From the NCBI GenBank assembly GCA_938015295.1, contig CALLQB010000053.1, positions 1 to 56,762 of the forward strand: a stretch of DNA of 56,762 bases, in the 5' to 3' direction. The position numbers were made by a program, and so were the translations under genes. Shown here piece by piece: positions 34,128-42,141 of this stretch. Origin of the DNA: an uncultured Acidimicrobiales bacterium. Its GTDB lineage: Bacteria > Actinomycetota > Acidimicrobiia > Acidimicrobiales > SHLQ01. Below the pieces are notes generated by a model. It was not told where the DNA came from and did no database searches. It worked only from the letters and a program-made list of their open reading frames with translations. Each line of letters starts with the position of its first letter. Positions within the stretch are counted from its first letter, which is position 1.

Positions 34128-35173
34128 GCCCTGACCTCACAAGCTCGCCATTTCTCGCCGCATGTCGCGGTGAGGTCGCCTCTCGCGTGCCGGTCTGGTT
34201 TATGCGCCAGGCTGGCCGGTCGCTACCCGAGTACAAAGCAATCCGAGGCGACGGCAGCATCCTCGATGCAATCGCCGACGCCGACCTCTCTACCGAGATC
34301 ACGCTGCAACCTGTGCGTCGTTATGGCGTCGACGCCGCCATTCTCTTCTCCGACATTGTCGTTCCCGCCTGGGCAGTTGGCTTTGGTATTGACGTCGTGC
34401 CAGGCATTGGGCCGATGGCCGAGAACCCGTTCAGGTCGCGAGCCGACCTCGCTCGTCTACGCCCGATGGACCCCGACGCCGATACCCCCTTTGTGTTGCA
34501 GACGGTCCGAAACCTTGTGGCCGATCTCGAGGTGCCCCTCATTGGGTTTGCCGGTGCGCCGTTCACCGTTGCGAGCTATCTGATCGAGGGTCGCCCGTCG
34601 AAGAACTACGCCAACACCAAAGCAATGATGCACAGCGATCCGCAGCTGTTTGCTGATCTGCTCGAAAATCTTGCCGACCTGGCCATCGTGTCGCTTCGCT
34701 CACAGATCGAGGCTGGCGCCTCGGCGATGCAGTTGTTCGATAGTTGGGCCGGTGCCCTCTCCCCCGCCGAGTACGCAACCCACGTTTTGCCGTGGTCGCA
34801 AAAAGTGATGGAGGGCGTTGCTGATCTGAACGTGCCGCGTATCCACTTCGGTGTTGACACCGGCGAGTTGTTGCCGCTCATGTCCACCGCCGGCGTCGAG
34901 GTCATGGGTGTCGACTGGCGGGTCCCGCTCGACGAGGCTCGCCGACGAATCGGCCCGGGTTTCGCGGTGCAGGGCAACCTCGACCCCGCCCGGGTTTTTG
35001 CTGGCTGGGACGTTGCCGAAACAGGCACCCGCGAGGTGCTGGCCGCCAACGGTGGACAACCTGGCCACATCTTCAACCTTGGTCATGGCGTTTGGCCCGA
35101 ACTTGACCCTGAGGTACTTACCAAGGTCGTCGAGTTGGTACACACCGAGGGCAAGACCTCACCCGACGCATGA
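34124..35173 (+). CDS. hemE: Uroporphyrinogen decarboxylase
   Basis: A 349-residue enzyme that removes four acetate carboxyls from uroporphyrinogen III to give coproporphyrinogen III. The N-terminal signature PVWFMRQAGRSLPEY contains the Arg pair that binds substrate, with Ser in place of the usual Tyr of RYLPEY. The catalytic Asp is in AILFSDIVVP, and GFAGAPFTVASYLIEG and QLFDSWAGALSP are classical motifs. It overlaps both the patatin-like gene before it and hemY after it by 4 bp, a tight operon. Confidence 0.97.
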   Translation: MSPDLTSSPFLAACRGEVASRVPVWFMRQAGRSLPEYKAIRGDGSILDAIADADLSTEITLQPVRRYGVDAAILFSDIVVPAWAVGFGIDVVPGIGPMAENPFRSRADLARLRPMDPDADTPFVLQTVRNLVADLEVPLIGFAGAPFTVASYLIEGRPSKNYANTKAMMHSDPQLFADLLENLADLAIVSLRSQIEAGASAMQLFDSWAGALSPAEYATHVLPWSQKVMEGVADLNVPRIHFGVDTGELLPLMSTAGVEVMGVDWRVPLDEARRRIGPGFAVQGNLDPARVFAGWDVAETGTREVLAANGGQPGHIFNLGHGVWPELDPEVLTKVVELVHTEGKTSPDA

Positions 35174-36546
35174 CCAGTACCGGCCGCGTGGTCGTGGTTG
35201 GCGCCGGCATTACCGGCCTTGCTGCGGCCTTCGAACTGCACAAGCGTGGCCTAGACGTCGTGTTGCTCGAAGCTGCCGACCGCGTCGGTGGCAAGCTGAT
35301 CACCACCACCTTTGCGGGCATGCAGATCGACGAAGCCGCCGATGCCTTTCTGGCAAGGGTGCCGTGGGCGATCGAACTTGCCGAAGAGCTCGGGCTTCGA
35401 GACGACCTCGTGTCTCCAGCAGCTCGTTCAGCTTTTATCTTCAGCTATGGCAAGCTCCGCCCTATCCCACAACCAATGGTGTTGGGTGTTCCGCTCGACA
35501 TGGACACGTTGGCTGATTCTGGTGTGCTCTCGCCGGGTGGTGTCGAACGTGCCCAACTCGATCTCGAGCGCACCAGCAACGAAGTCTCGGGCGACGAATC
35601 AATCGGGTCCATCGTTCGCCGACGACTTGGTGACGAGGTACTCGAACGGCTTGTCGATCCGCTGCTCGGCGGCATAAACGCTGGCGACAGCGACAATCTC
35701 AGCATGGATGCCAGCGCATCACAGCTTGCCCACGCCGCCCGTCAGGACGCCAGCTTCATTCGCGAGTTACTCGATGTCCGGCGGCGCATTCCTCCGAATC
35801 CCGATGCCCCAGTTTTTTATGCGCATCCCGACGGTATGGGGCGATTCGTCGATGAGTTGGTTGCCCGTTTGGGCGACATCATCGTCACCGAGGCGCCAGT
35901 AACGGGGCTTGAAAGAGCCAACGGGGGTTGGCGTCTGCTCTCTACGGCCGGCGTCTTCGATGCCGACGCAGTCATCATCACGACCCCAGCCAACATCGCT
36001 GGAACGCTTGTAGCCGACCATTCGAGGGTCGCAGCCGCAGAGCTCGAATCCATCACGTACGCATCGGTGGCGTTGCTCACAATGTCGTACGACAAGGCCA
36101 CCATCGGGCACCCGCTCGATGGTTCGGGCTTCTTGGTTCCTAAACCCGAGCAGCAGGTGATCACCGCCTGTTCTTGGGCGTCGACCAAATGGGCGCACCT
36201 CGGCGAAACCGACCAGGCGATTCTTCGGGTATCGGCAGGCCATATCGGCAATGACCGCGCCGCGTATCTTCCTGACGATGAGCTTATTGCAGAAATCCGT
36301 GCCGACCTTGAACGGATCATGGGCATAACGACAGCCCCAACCGACGTACGCATCAGTCGCTGGATCAACTCGTTTGCGCAGTACACCCCGGGTCATCTCT
36401 CACGGGTTGCCACGATCGACGATGCCCTCGTCGACGACGCACCCGGCATCTTTGTGGCCGGAGCCAGTTACCGTGGCGTCGGCATTCCCGCGTGCATCGA
36501 CCAAGCCCACCAGGCTGTTCGATCCGCCGAACGATTCTTGGCCTAG
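35170..36546 (+). CDS. hemY: HemY-type protoporphyrinogen/coproporphyrinogen oxidase
   Basis: A 458-residue FAD enzyme. The dinucleotide motif is VVVGAGITGLAAAFEL, VVLLEAADRVGGKL follows, and the C-terminal FAD-binding part includes GIFVAGASYRGVGIPACIDQA. In actinomycetes the HemY type usually oxidises coproporphyrinogen III to coproporphyrin III (called CgoX) in the coproporphyrin-dependent pathway, completed by ferrochelatase and HemQ. Those two genes do not follow here, unlike the arrangement in many relatives. It overlaps hemE by 4 bp and converges on the DEAD-box helicase with a 13-bp gap and no clear terminator. Confidence 0.94.
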   Translation: MTSTGRVVVVGAGITGLAAAFELHKRGLDVVLLEAADRVGGKLITTTFAGMQIDEAADAFLARVPWAIELAEELGLRDDLVSPAARSAFIFSYGKLRPIPQPMVLGVPLDMDTLADSGVLSPGGVERAQLDLERTSNEVSGDESIGSIVRRRLGDEVLERLVDPLLGGINAGDSDNLSMDASASQLAHAARQDASFIRELLDVRRRIPPNPDAPVFYAHPDGMGRFVDELVARLGDIIVTEAPVTGLERANGGWRLLSTAGVFDADAVIITTPANIAGTLVADHSRVAAAELESITYASVALLTMSYDKATIGHPLDGSGFLVPKPEQQVITACSWASTKWAHLGETDQAILRVSAGHIGNDRAAYLPDDELIAEIRADLERIMGITTAPTDVRISRWINSFAQYTPGHLSRVATIDDALVDDAPGIFVAGASYRGVGIPACIDQAHQAVRSAERFLA

Positions 36547-36559
36547 GTCAGGCCGCTTC

Positions 36560-38287
36560 CTACTCGACGTAGCGGCGGGCCTTGACCTTTTTGCCTTTGA
36601 TCGAGGTGGCCTCGATTGATTTGATAACCATGTCGACCGAGCTTTCGGGCACACCGACAGTCGCGAACTTATCCGCGATGCGAATCGGGCCGATCTCGCT
36701 GCCGCTCAGCCCGGCCTCGTTGGCAATAGCCCCCACAAGGTCGCCTGGGCGGATTCCCGACTTGCGGCCAAGGCCGATGTAGACGGTGCCCTTTGGGCCG
36801 CCCTTGCCGCCGCCGTTCGATCCACCGCCGTTGCGAGGACGTGAGGCGCCCTTGCCTTGATAGCCCTTGCCTTGATATCCCTGCCCCTGCTTCGAATGTT
36901 TGCCGCGGTCGCGGCTCTTCGAGAAGTCGGATGCGTCGGGGATGTCGTAGGTGTCGGTACCCGCGCCGCTGGCGAGGTGAGCGAGACGGATAGCGGCCAA
37001 TGCAATGTTGCGGTCGCTGTCTTGGCCGGCAAGTTCGTGCAGCACAGGGTTGTAGTCGTCGAGGTCATCCGCGGTGAGAGATTCGAGCACGATGCGCACG
37101 GTGGCTTCGAATTGACGAGCCTGCAGGTCGGCGACCGAAGGCACCTTCTCGACCGCAATCGGCGTCTTGGTAAGTCGTTCGATGTTCTGTAGACGGCGGC
37201 GCTGGCTGGGTTCGGCGAGGGTAATCGCTACGCCTTCGCGACCTGCTCGGCCGACGCGGCCAATGCGGTGGACGTAGCTCTCGGGTGCTTCGGGAAGGTC
37301 GTAGTTGACGACATGGGTCAGCGTGTCGACATCGAGACCTCGGGCGGCAACATCGGTTGCTACCAGCAGCTGAGCAGTGCCTTCACGCAGGCGGCTCATG
37401 ACCCGTTCACGCTGCTTTTGGTCCATGCCGCCATGGAGTGCTTCGGCGCGATAACCACGACCGTTCATGGTTTCGGTCAGTTCATCGACGTCAACACGCC
37501 GAGCACAGAACACGATGGCTGCGGCTGGCGCCTCGATATCAAGAATGCGACCGAGCGCCCGAGCCTTGTGTTTGCGGGCAACCCAGTAGACACGCTGGTT
37601 GATGAGCGGCTTGCCGTCGTCGTTGTCGCTGCTTTTGATTTGCACCCGCACAGGGTTGCGTTGGTGTCGCTTGGCGATGCTGTTGATGCGAGGCGGCATC
37701 GTCGCAGAAAACAAGACGGTCTGACGATCGGACGGCGTGGTCTCGAGGATTTTTTCGATGTCTTCGGTGAAGCCCATGTCGAGCATCTCGTCGGCTTCGT
37801 CGAGCACGACAGTCTTGATTTCGTCAAGCTTGAGCGAGCCTCGCTTGATGTGATCGATGATCCGGCCGGGGGTTCCGACAACAACGTGGACACCACGGTC
37901 GAGGTCTTTGAGCTGACGGAAGATCGGCTGGCCGCCGTAGACCGGCACAACTTTGAGCCGCTGATGTTTGCCGTAGGTCGTCATTGCTTCGCTGACCTGC
38001 ATGGCGAGTTCGCGAGTAGGAACGACCACGATCGCTGTGGGCTTGGCCGGCGTGCCCGGTTCGATCCCATTGACGATGGGTAGCGCAAACGCTGCGGTCT
38101 TGCCGGTGCCTGTTGCCGCCTGGCCAAGGAGGTCTTCGCCGTCGAGCAGGTAGGGAATCGCCTCGGCCTGAATGGGTGTCGGCGCAGTGTAGCCAAGGCC
38201 CGCTACCGCTTCGGCAAGTTCCGAACGCAGACCCAGGTCGGCAAAGGTCACGCTGTTGTCTTCGCTGTTATCTTCGGAATCGGTCAT
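36560..38287 (-). CDS. deaD: DEAD-box RNA helicase with DbpA-type RNA-binding domain
   Basis: A 575-residue RNA helicase. Motifs run in order: GYTAPTPIQ (Q motif), QAATGTGKTAAFALP (I), VLDEADEMLDMGF (II), LFSATMP (III) and HRIGRVGRAGREG (VI). After the two RecA lobes comes a basic Gly-rich linker with repeats GYQGKGYQGKG and SNGGGKGGPKG (about 455-495), then a DbpA RNA-binding domain (TVYIGLGRKSGIRPGDLVG to the end). This architecture is that of DeaD/CsdA, which unwinds RNA in ribosome assembly and mRNA decay at low temperature. The ATG is 181 bp from the divergent adenylate cyclase. Confidence 0.95.
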   Translation of the reverse strand: MTDSEDNSEDNSVTFADLGLRSELAEAVAGLGYTAPTPIQAEAIPYLLDGEDLLGQAATGTGKTAAFALPIVNGIEPGTPAKPTAIVVVPTRELAMQVSEAMTTYGKHQRLKVVPVYGGQPIFRQLKDLDRGVHVVVGTPGRIIDHIKRGSLKLDEIKTVVLDEADEMLDMGFTEDIEKILETTPSDRQTVLFSATMPPRINSIAKRHQRNPVRVQIKSSDNDDGKPLINQRVYWVARKHKARALGRILDIEAPAAAIVFCARRVDVDELTETMNGRGYRAEALHGGMDQKQRERVMSRLREGTAQLLVATDVAARGLDVDTLTHVVNYDLPEAPESYVHRIGRVGRAGREGVAITLAEPSQRRRLQNIERLTKTPIAVEKVPSVADLQARQFEATVRIVLESLTADDLDDYNPVLHELAGQDSDRNIALAAIRLAHLASGAGTDTYDIPDASDFSKSRDRGKHSKQGQGYQGKGYQGKGASRPRNGGGSNGGGKGGPKGTVYIGLGRKSGIRPGDLVGAIANEAGLSGSEIGPIRIADKFATVGVPESSVDMVIKSIEATSIKGKKVKARRYVE

Positions 38288-38386
38288 CGTCGGCTGCTTC
38301 CTCGAGGCAGGTCAGCCGCGGTACAAAATCGAACGTCACCAACTAGTGTGCCACTGACCATCCCCCCACCCCTCTTCCGCCCTGCA

Positions 38387-38400
38387 GTGACGTCGATCAC
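38387..38400. promoter_or_regulatory. CRP-like dyad upstream of the adenylate cyclase gene
   Basis: GTGA-CGTCGA-TCAC has the half-sites and the 6-bp spacing of cAMP receptor protein sites (TGTGA-N6-TCACA). It sits 69 bp before the cyclase ATG and 57 bp before its -10 box, and about 100 bp from the divergent deaD start. One flanking base on each side departs from consensus. It could let a cAMP-Crp protein control its own signal source. Confidence 0.4.
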
Positions 38401-38456
38401 GCAGATGTATCGCCGGGGCGTCATCTCCGGGCAATCCGGCTGTCACACGCCCTCTC

Positions 38457-38462
38457 TAAGGT
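38457..38462 (+). promoter_or_regulatory. -10 box for leaderless cyclase mRNA
   Basis: TAAGGT is followed by exactly 6 nt and the ATG at 38469, with no ribosome-binding sequence. Confidence 0.3.
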
Positions 38463-38468
38463 TCCATC

Positions 38469-39167
38469 ATGTCCTCGTCCACCTCCCCCAATTTTGGCGA
38501 TTTCCGCGTCGACGCCGACCCACCGCGACCCCACGCATTGCAAGATTCCGCGCCCCTTGTCATCGGGCCTGGCACCGACCACCCTCGCGACCTCCCACTC
38601 GGCGACTCGCACCTCGGCATCGAACGCACGTTTTGTGTCATCGATCTGTCCGGATTTACCGGCTACATGCTCGAACACGGAGCCGAAGATGCAAGCCAAC
38701 GCCTCAGCGAATTCCGCCGAGCGACACGCGAGGTTGCTGCAAAGCGTGGCGTCCGCATCGCGAAGTGGCTTGGCGATGGCGTCATGTTGTTGAGTGTCGA
38801 CCGCACCTCTGCGCTGGCAGCCGGCGCTCACCTCACCGCGCACTTCGCCGATTCGGGCATAGCTGCCCGTGCTGGTGGCGCCACCGGCACCGCAATGCTG
38901 TTCGAGGGCGACGATTACATTGGCGTGCCTCTCAACCTGGCTTTTCGGCTCTGCGACGCGGCGAAACCAGGCGAAATGTTGGTCTGTGCAGAGCGGTCAT
39001 GGCTACCCGATTGGGTCGAGGTCTACGAACAGGTCGCCATGGATGTGCGTAGCATTGGGTGGTTCGACAACCTTCTCCGGCTCCGGCCCCGGCTCAGCAT
39101 CGAATACCCCCCAGCGGGCTGGCTAGACGGTGCCCGCGATCTTCCCGTGCCGCACTTGCTCGGCTGA
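38469..39167 (+). CDS. Class III adenylate cyclase (soluble, single catalytic domain)
   Basis: A 232-residue protein with a disordered N-terminus (about 1-50) and one cyclase homology domain. Metal-binding Asp59 (VIDLSGFT) and Asp103 (LGDGVM) are present. The purine-selecting pair Lys99 and Asp149 (DDYIG) predicts ATP, and the transition-state residues Asn156 and Arg160 (NLAFRL) are kept. It therefore looks catalytically complete and would work as a homodimer making cAMP. No sensor or HAMP domain is present, so control may be at the gene level, and a CRP-like dyad lies upstream. It ends 6 bp before the convergent UGA-containing HesB-like gene. Confidence 0.87.
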   Translation: MSSSTSPNFGDFRVDADPPRPHALQDSAPLVIGPGTDHPRDLPLGDSHLGIERTFCVIDLSGFTGYMLEHGAEDASQRLSEFRRATREVAAKRGVRIAKWLGDGVMLLSVDRTSALAAGAHLTAHFADSGIAARAGGATGTAMLFEGDDYIGVPLNLAFRLCDAAKPGEMLVCAERSWLPDWVEVYEQVAMDVRSIGWFDNLLRLRPRLSIEYPPAGWLDGARDLPVPHLLG

Positions 39168-39172
39168 CAGGT

Positions 39173-39469
39173 TCAGATCGAACACTGGTCGTCGTCGCGC
39201 TCGATTTGTGCCTTGACCCGCTTCAACACGCCGCGAGTATCGATGACGATCCGGCCGAAACCGACCAGCTTCGGCGAGACAAGAATACGAAGGTCGTCGT
39301 CGCGACGAAGTTTCTTGTAGGCCGTAAGGTTTTTTCCCTTTGTGTTGGTGTCGACCGACACCTCATAGCGGACTTTGCCTCAACCATCGGGGGGCAGAAA
39401 ATCGATCGTGGCCGTACCGCCTTTTGACCGGATCGCCGCTGCCGCTGTGTCGCTGACTTCGAGTTGCAT
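39173..39469 (-). CDS. HesB/IscA-like small protein with in-frame UGA (candidate selenoprotein)
   Basis: Read through one TGA at 39380-39382, this frame gives 98 residues from ATG 39469 to a TGA just before the cyclase end. The first 29 residues (starting MQLEVSDTAAAAIRSKGG) lead to IDFLPPDG, then UGA (position 30), then GKVRYEVSVDT and a C-terminal part ending DDDQCSI. The pattern G-(C/U)-G followed by a strand, then a single Cys 66 residues later (C96), follows HesB/IscA A-type scaffold proteins, whose first conserved Cys lies in GG-C-xG. HesB-like selenoproteins with Sec at that Cys are known. A hairpin of bacterial SECIS type follows. A point mutation of a Cys codon or a sequence error is the alternative. 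Confidence 0.6.
39347..39362 (-). promoter_or_regulatory. Bacterial-SECIS-like hairpin downstream of the UGA
   Basis: On the coding (minus) strand, 17 nt after the UGA, GGTGTC pairs with GACACC around the tetraloop GGTC. The loop begins 23 nt after the UGA. A short stem at this distance, with G in the first loop positions followed by U, fits the loose bacterial SECIS consensus, and the E. coli fdhF loop contains the same GGUC core that SelB reads. The stem has 6 bp and no evident bulged U, so the fit is good but not proof. Confidence 0.5.
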
Positions 39470-39547
39470 GATGTGACAAACCCAGGTTGACCGAAACTTC
39501 TTCCGACCATTCGATGTTACCGGCGCACCGGTCCCTACGAGGCGGAA

Positions 39548-41086
39548 ATGGCGGGGCTGCGTTCACGAAACGGCTGCAGCGCGGCGAGACTGGGGCAAGT
39601 GACTCGCCAAACCAACCGCCCAGGGCTTTGGGCTCTTTCCGAACGACCGTACCTTTGGGCTGCGATTGCCGGGTTCTGCATCTGTGCCGCGCTGCCACCG
39701 TGGGGTTGGTGGCCGCTTGCGTTTGTTGGCGTCGCCATCGTCGATCGGGTCCTCGCCAACCAATCAACCCGGCGCCGGTTCAGCATCATGACGACCGCCG
39801 GTGTCACGTGGTTTTTTCCATCGACGCTCTGGATGTTCGATCTCACCCCGGCCGGCTACCCGATCGCTGCGCTGTTCTTCGCCTCGTTGTTTGGCGTGGC
39901 TGCGGCGATGTCGCCGGCGGGAAGGGGTCGGCGGCTTGCACTGCCAGCAACGTTTGTGCTCGCCGAACTCATTCGGTGGACGTGGCCCTTCGGTGGTATT
40001 CCGCTCGCCCACCTCGCGCTCACCCAAGTGAACGCTCCTCTCGCCTACACCGCGCGGCTCTTTGGCCCGCTACTTATCGTTGCCCTCGTCATGGTTGGCG
40101 GCCAGAGCCTCTCCGCGCTTGTGGGCCGAGAGTGGCGCGACGGACTGCTCGGCGCGATTTTCATCGCCGGCATGGCTGTACTCGCCGGACTCGCACCGAT
40201 CGGCAAAACCGTTGAGACAATCGACATAGCGGTTGTCCAGGGAGGCGGACAGCAACGAACCAGAGCCAGTGTCGAAGGCGCACAGCTGGTATTCGAGCGC
40301 CATGTTGCAGCCACGCAAACCATCGACCGTTCGGTCGACCTCATCGTGTGGCCCGAGAATGTGGTCAACCCGCAGCCGGGCTCGGCGGCCGGCGGCGTCG
40401 ATGCCACGCTGTACGAAGACGAAGCCCGACCAGTGTTGGAGGGTTTGGCCAAACAGTTTGATGCCGTCGTACTGCCTGGTTGGTTCACCATCAGAGACGA
40501 TGGTGGCCGCGACAATTTCACCGAAGCCATCGAACCCGACGGCCAGGTGAGCGACCGCTACGACAAGGTGCGGATTGTGCCGTTCGGCGAGTTCGTGCCA
40601 TTGCGCAGTCTTATCGAGCGATTCTCCGCCGATCTGCCCAATGCCGATGTGGTAGCCGGAACGGGGCCGGCAGTTCTCGACACATCCCTGGGAGATATCG
40701 GCATTTCGATCAGCTGGGAGATCTTCTTCGAGAGCCGCGCTCGCGACGGCATTGAGAATGGGGGTCGGGTGTTGGTGAACCCCACCAACGGCGCTTCGTA
40801 TTGGCTCACCATTCTCCAAACGCAACAGGTCGCTTCGTCGCAGCTTCGGGCAATCGAGAACGGCCGCTGGGTCCTTCAGGCCGCACCGACGGGCTTTAGT
40901 GCGATTATCAGCCCGAGAGGACGGGTGGCCGAACGAACCGGCATCGGCGAAGCGAAGGTGATCTACGCAACCATTGGGCTTCGCGAAGGCAATACGGTGG
41001 CGACGCAGTGGGGTTTCTACCCGATGCTTGCCATGGCAATCACCGCCATCGCGATCGCACGGCGAGGCACTCGAACTGTTAACTAG
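39548..41086 (+). CDS. lnt: Apolipoprotein N-acyltransferase homologue with Cys-to-Ser change
   Basis: A 512-residue protein with about six N-terminal membrane helices (to about 220) and a nitrilase-type domain (about 225-475), the layout of Lnt, which adds the third acyl chain to lipoproteins. The Glu (WPENV, E270) and Lys (YDKVRIVPFGEF, K340) of the nitrilase triad are present. The nucleophile position reads GISISWE, with Ser389 where Lnt has Cys (codon AGC at 40712-40714). One mycobacterial Lnt homologue is reported with the same Ser change. It may be a divergent or inactive acyltransferase. ATG 39548 is preceded by GAGG at 6-9 nt; divergent from the HesB-like gene. Confidence 0.88.
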   Translation: MAGLRSRNGCSAARLGQVTRQTNRPGLWALSERPYLWAAIAGFCICAALPPWGWWPLAFVGVAIVDRVLANQSTRRRFSIMTTAGVTWFFPSTLWMFDLTPAGYPIAALFFASLFGVAAAMSPAGRGRRLALPATFVLAELIRWTWPFGGIPLAHLALTQVNAPLAYTARLFGPLLIVALVMVGGQSLSALVGREWRDGLLGAIFIAGMAVLAGLAPIGKTVETIDIAVVQGGGQQRTRASVEGAQLVFERHVAATQTIDRSVDLIVWPENVVNPQPGSAAGGVDATLYEDEARPVLEGLAKQFDAVVLPGWFTIRDDGGRDNFTEAIEPDGQVSDRYDKVRIVPFGEFVPLRSLIERFSADLPNADVVAGTGPAVLDTSLGDIGISISWEIFFESRARDGIENGGRVLVNPTNGASYWLTILQTQQVASSQLRAIENGRWVLQAAPTGFSAIISPRGRVAERTGIGEAKVIYATIGLREGNTVATQWGFYPMLAMAITAIAIARRGTRTVN

Positions 41087-41103
41087 CCGACAGGTTGTAC
41101 AAG

Positions 41104-41245
41104 CGAAGCTTCGTACTGTTCCATAAGAGAAGTTCTGCGTTTGCAACCGTTCGCTCGAGGTTCATGTTCCACCAGATGGAGCCTCGAGTTGAGACTCACC
41201 TGCATGGATCGCCGATTGCGCCAGCAGTCGACGATCCTGCAGGTG
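41104..41245. terminator. Cluster of hairpins between lnt and the DUF2807 lipoprotein gene
   Basis: The 182-bp convergent gap holds three inverted repeats: CGAAGCTTCG (a perfect 10-bp palindrome near 41104), CTCGAGG (41154-41160) with CCTCGAG (41182-41188), and a long stem of 14 bp with one bulge, arms 41197-41211 and 41232-41245 (CACCTGCA... / ...TGCAGGTG). No long U-tract follows. It probably ends transcription from one or both sides. No gene is seen in it. Confidence 0.5.
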
Positions 41246-41268
41246 GGTTTGTCACCCCGGTGGCGGAA

Positions 41269-42054
41269 TCAGTTCTCCGAAACCGACGACGAGTCTTTCG
41301 TGACGACGTCGACCGTTGCGCCACCACGGACCTCTACGTTCGATGCGTCGGCAGCGGTTCCCGTGACCTCTCCCCTTGCCAGCACTATCAGCGACGACGC
41401 GTCGCTGACGTCGATAGCAACGGTCGCCAGTTCGAGTCCGGCGAGATCAACGTCTGACGCATCGGAGGCAGCAATGGCAGCGGCCGTTGCCTTGCCCTTG
41501 AGTGTCGCCCGCGATGCGTCGCTGACGTCGAGCTCGAACATGATGTCTTTGCCGAGATCGAGGTTTGCGACCGAGATTGCTGCAGCGTCGGACACGCTCA
41601 CGGTGGCGAGCGACGTGCTTTGTCCAGCGACCGATACCCGCGAGGCATCGTTGACCGTCAAGGCTGCCACCTCAGGCACGAGCACCGTGGCCCCAAAGCC
41701 CACCTTGGTGTCGAGGTTCCCGCGCGTGAGGGCGATGCGGAGCGTTTCGCCGGTCACCGTTACGTCGATGTAGTCGAGGAAGTTGTCGTCGATGGTGATC
41801 TCGACCTTGGCGGTTTCTCCGCTCGCAACCTCGATGTCGACGTCCCAAGCATCGCTGACCTCAATGGTTGTCACGTCGGTCAGGTCGAGATCGAGCGTTT
41901 CGACGTGCGCAACGCCAGAGCCGTCTTCGCCAAACGAGTAGTCGACGTCGAAGCTTCCGCACGCACTGGCGAGAAGTGCGAGTGCAACGATCGCAAGAAA
42001 CGAGATAGAGAGTGGCCGAGAAGAAGCTGTACGCAGTTCTGAAGTGTTTTCCAT
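41269..42054 (-). CDS. DUF2807 (GIN-type) lipoprotein
   Basis: A 261-residue exported lipoprotein. A signal peptide with hydrophobic FLAIVALALLASACG ends at the lipobox Cys. The mature part is a right-handed beta-helix of the DUF2807/GIN family, in which the motif SDAS recurs (VSDASRATL, SDASDVDL, VSDASSLIV, ADASNVEV), one per coil. Such proteins occur on bacterial surfaces; their role is unknown. The ATG at 42054 is chosen because it puts the positively charged region right before the hydrophobic core; the frame is open 15 codons upstream. It converges on lnt, which would act on lipoproteins of this kind if active. Confidence 0.88.
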   Translation of the reverse strand: MENTSELRTASSRPLSISFLAIVALALLASACGSFDVDYSFGEDGSGVAHVETLDLDLTDVTTIEVSDAWDVDIEVASGETAKVEITIDDNFLDYIDVTVTGETLRIALTRGNLDTKVGFGATVLVPEVAALTVNDASRVSVAGQSTSLATVSVSDAAAISVANLDLGKDIMFELDVSDASRATLKGKATAAAIAASDASDVDLAGLELATVAIDVSDASSLIVLARGEVTGTAADASNVEVRGGATVDVVTKDSSSVSEN

Positions 42055-42141
42055 AGCTTCAGTTTCCAAGAACCAGCCCAACCGACCTATCGGGAACAAC
42101 CCTGAGAACCCGCACCGACCCCTAAGGGTCCAACGAGTTGT

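Noticed and set aside
39173..39361. Calling the downstream half of the HesB-like frame a separate 62-codon gene starting at GTG
   Set aside because: That GTG has no ribosome site, and the upstream half continues the same fold in the same frame across one TGA, so a single gene with recoding or a broken gene fits better.
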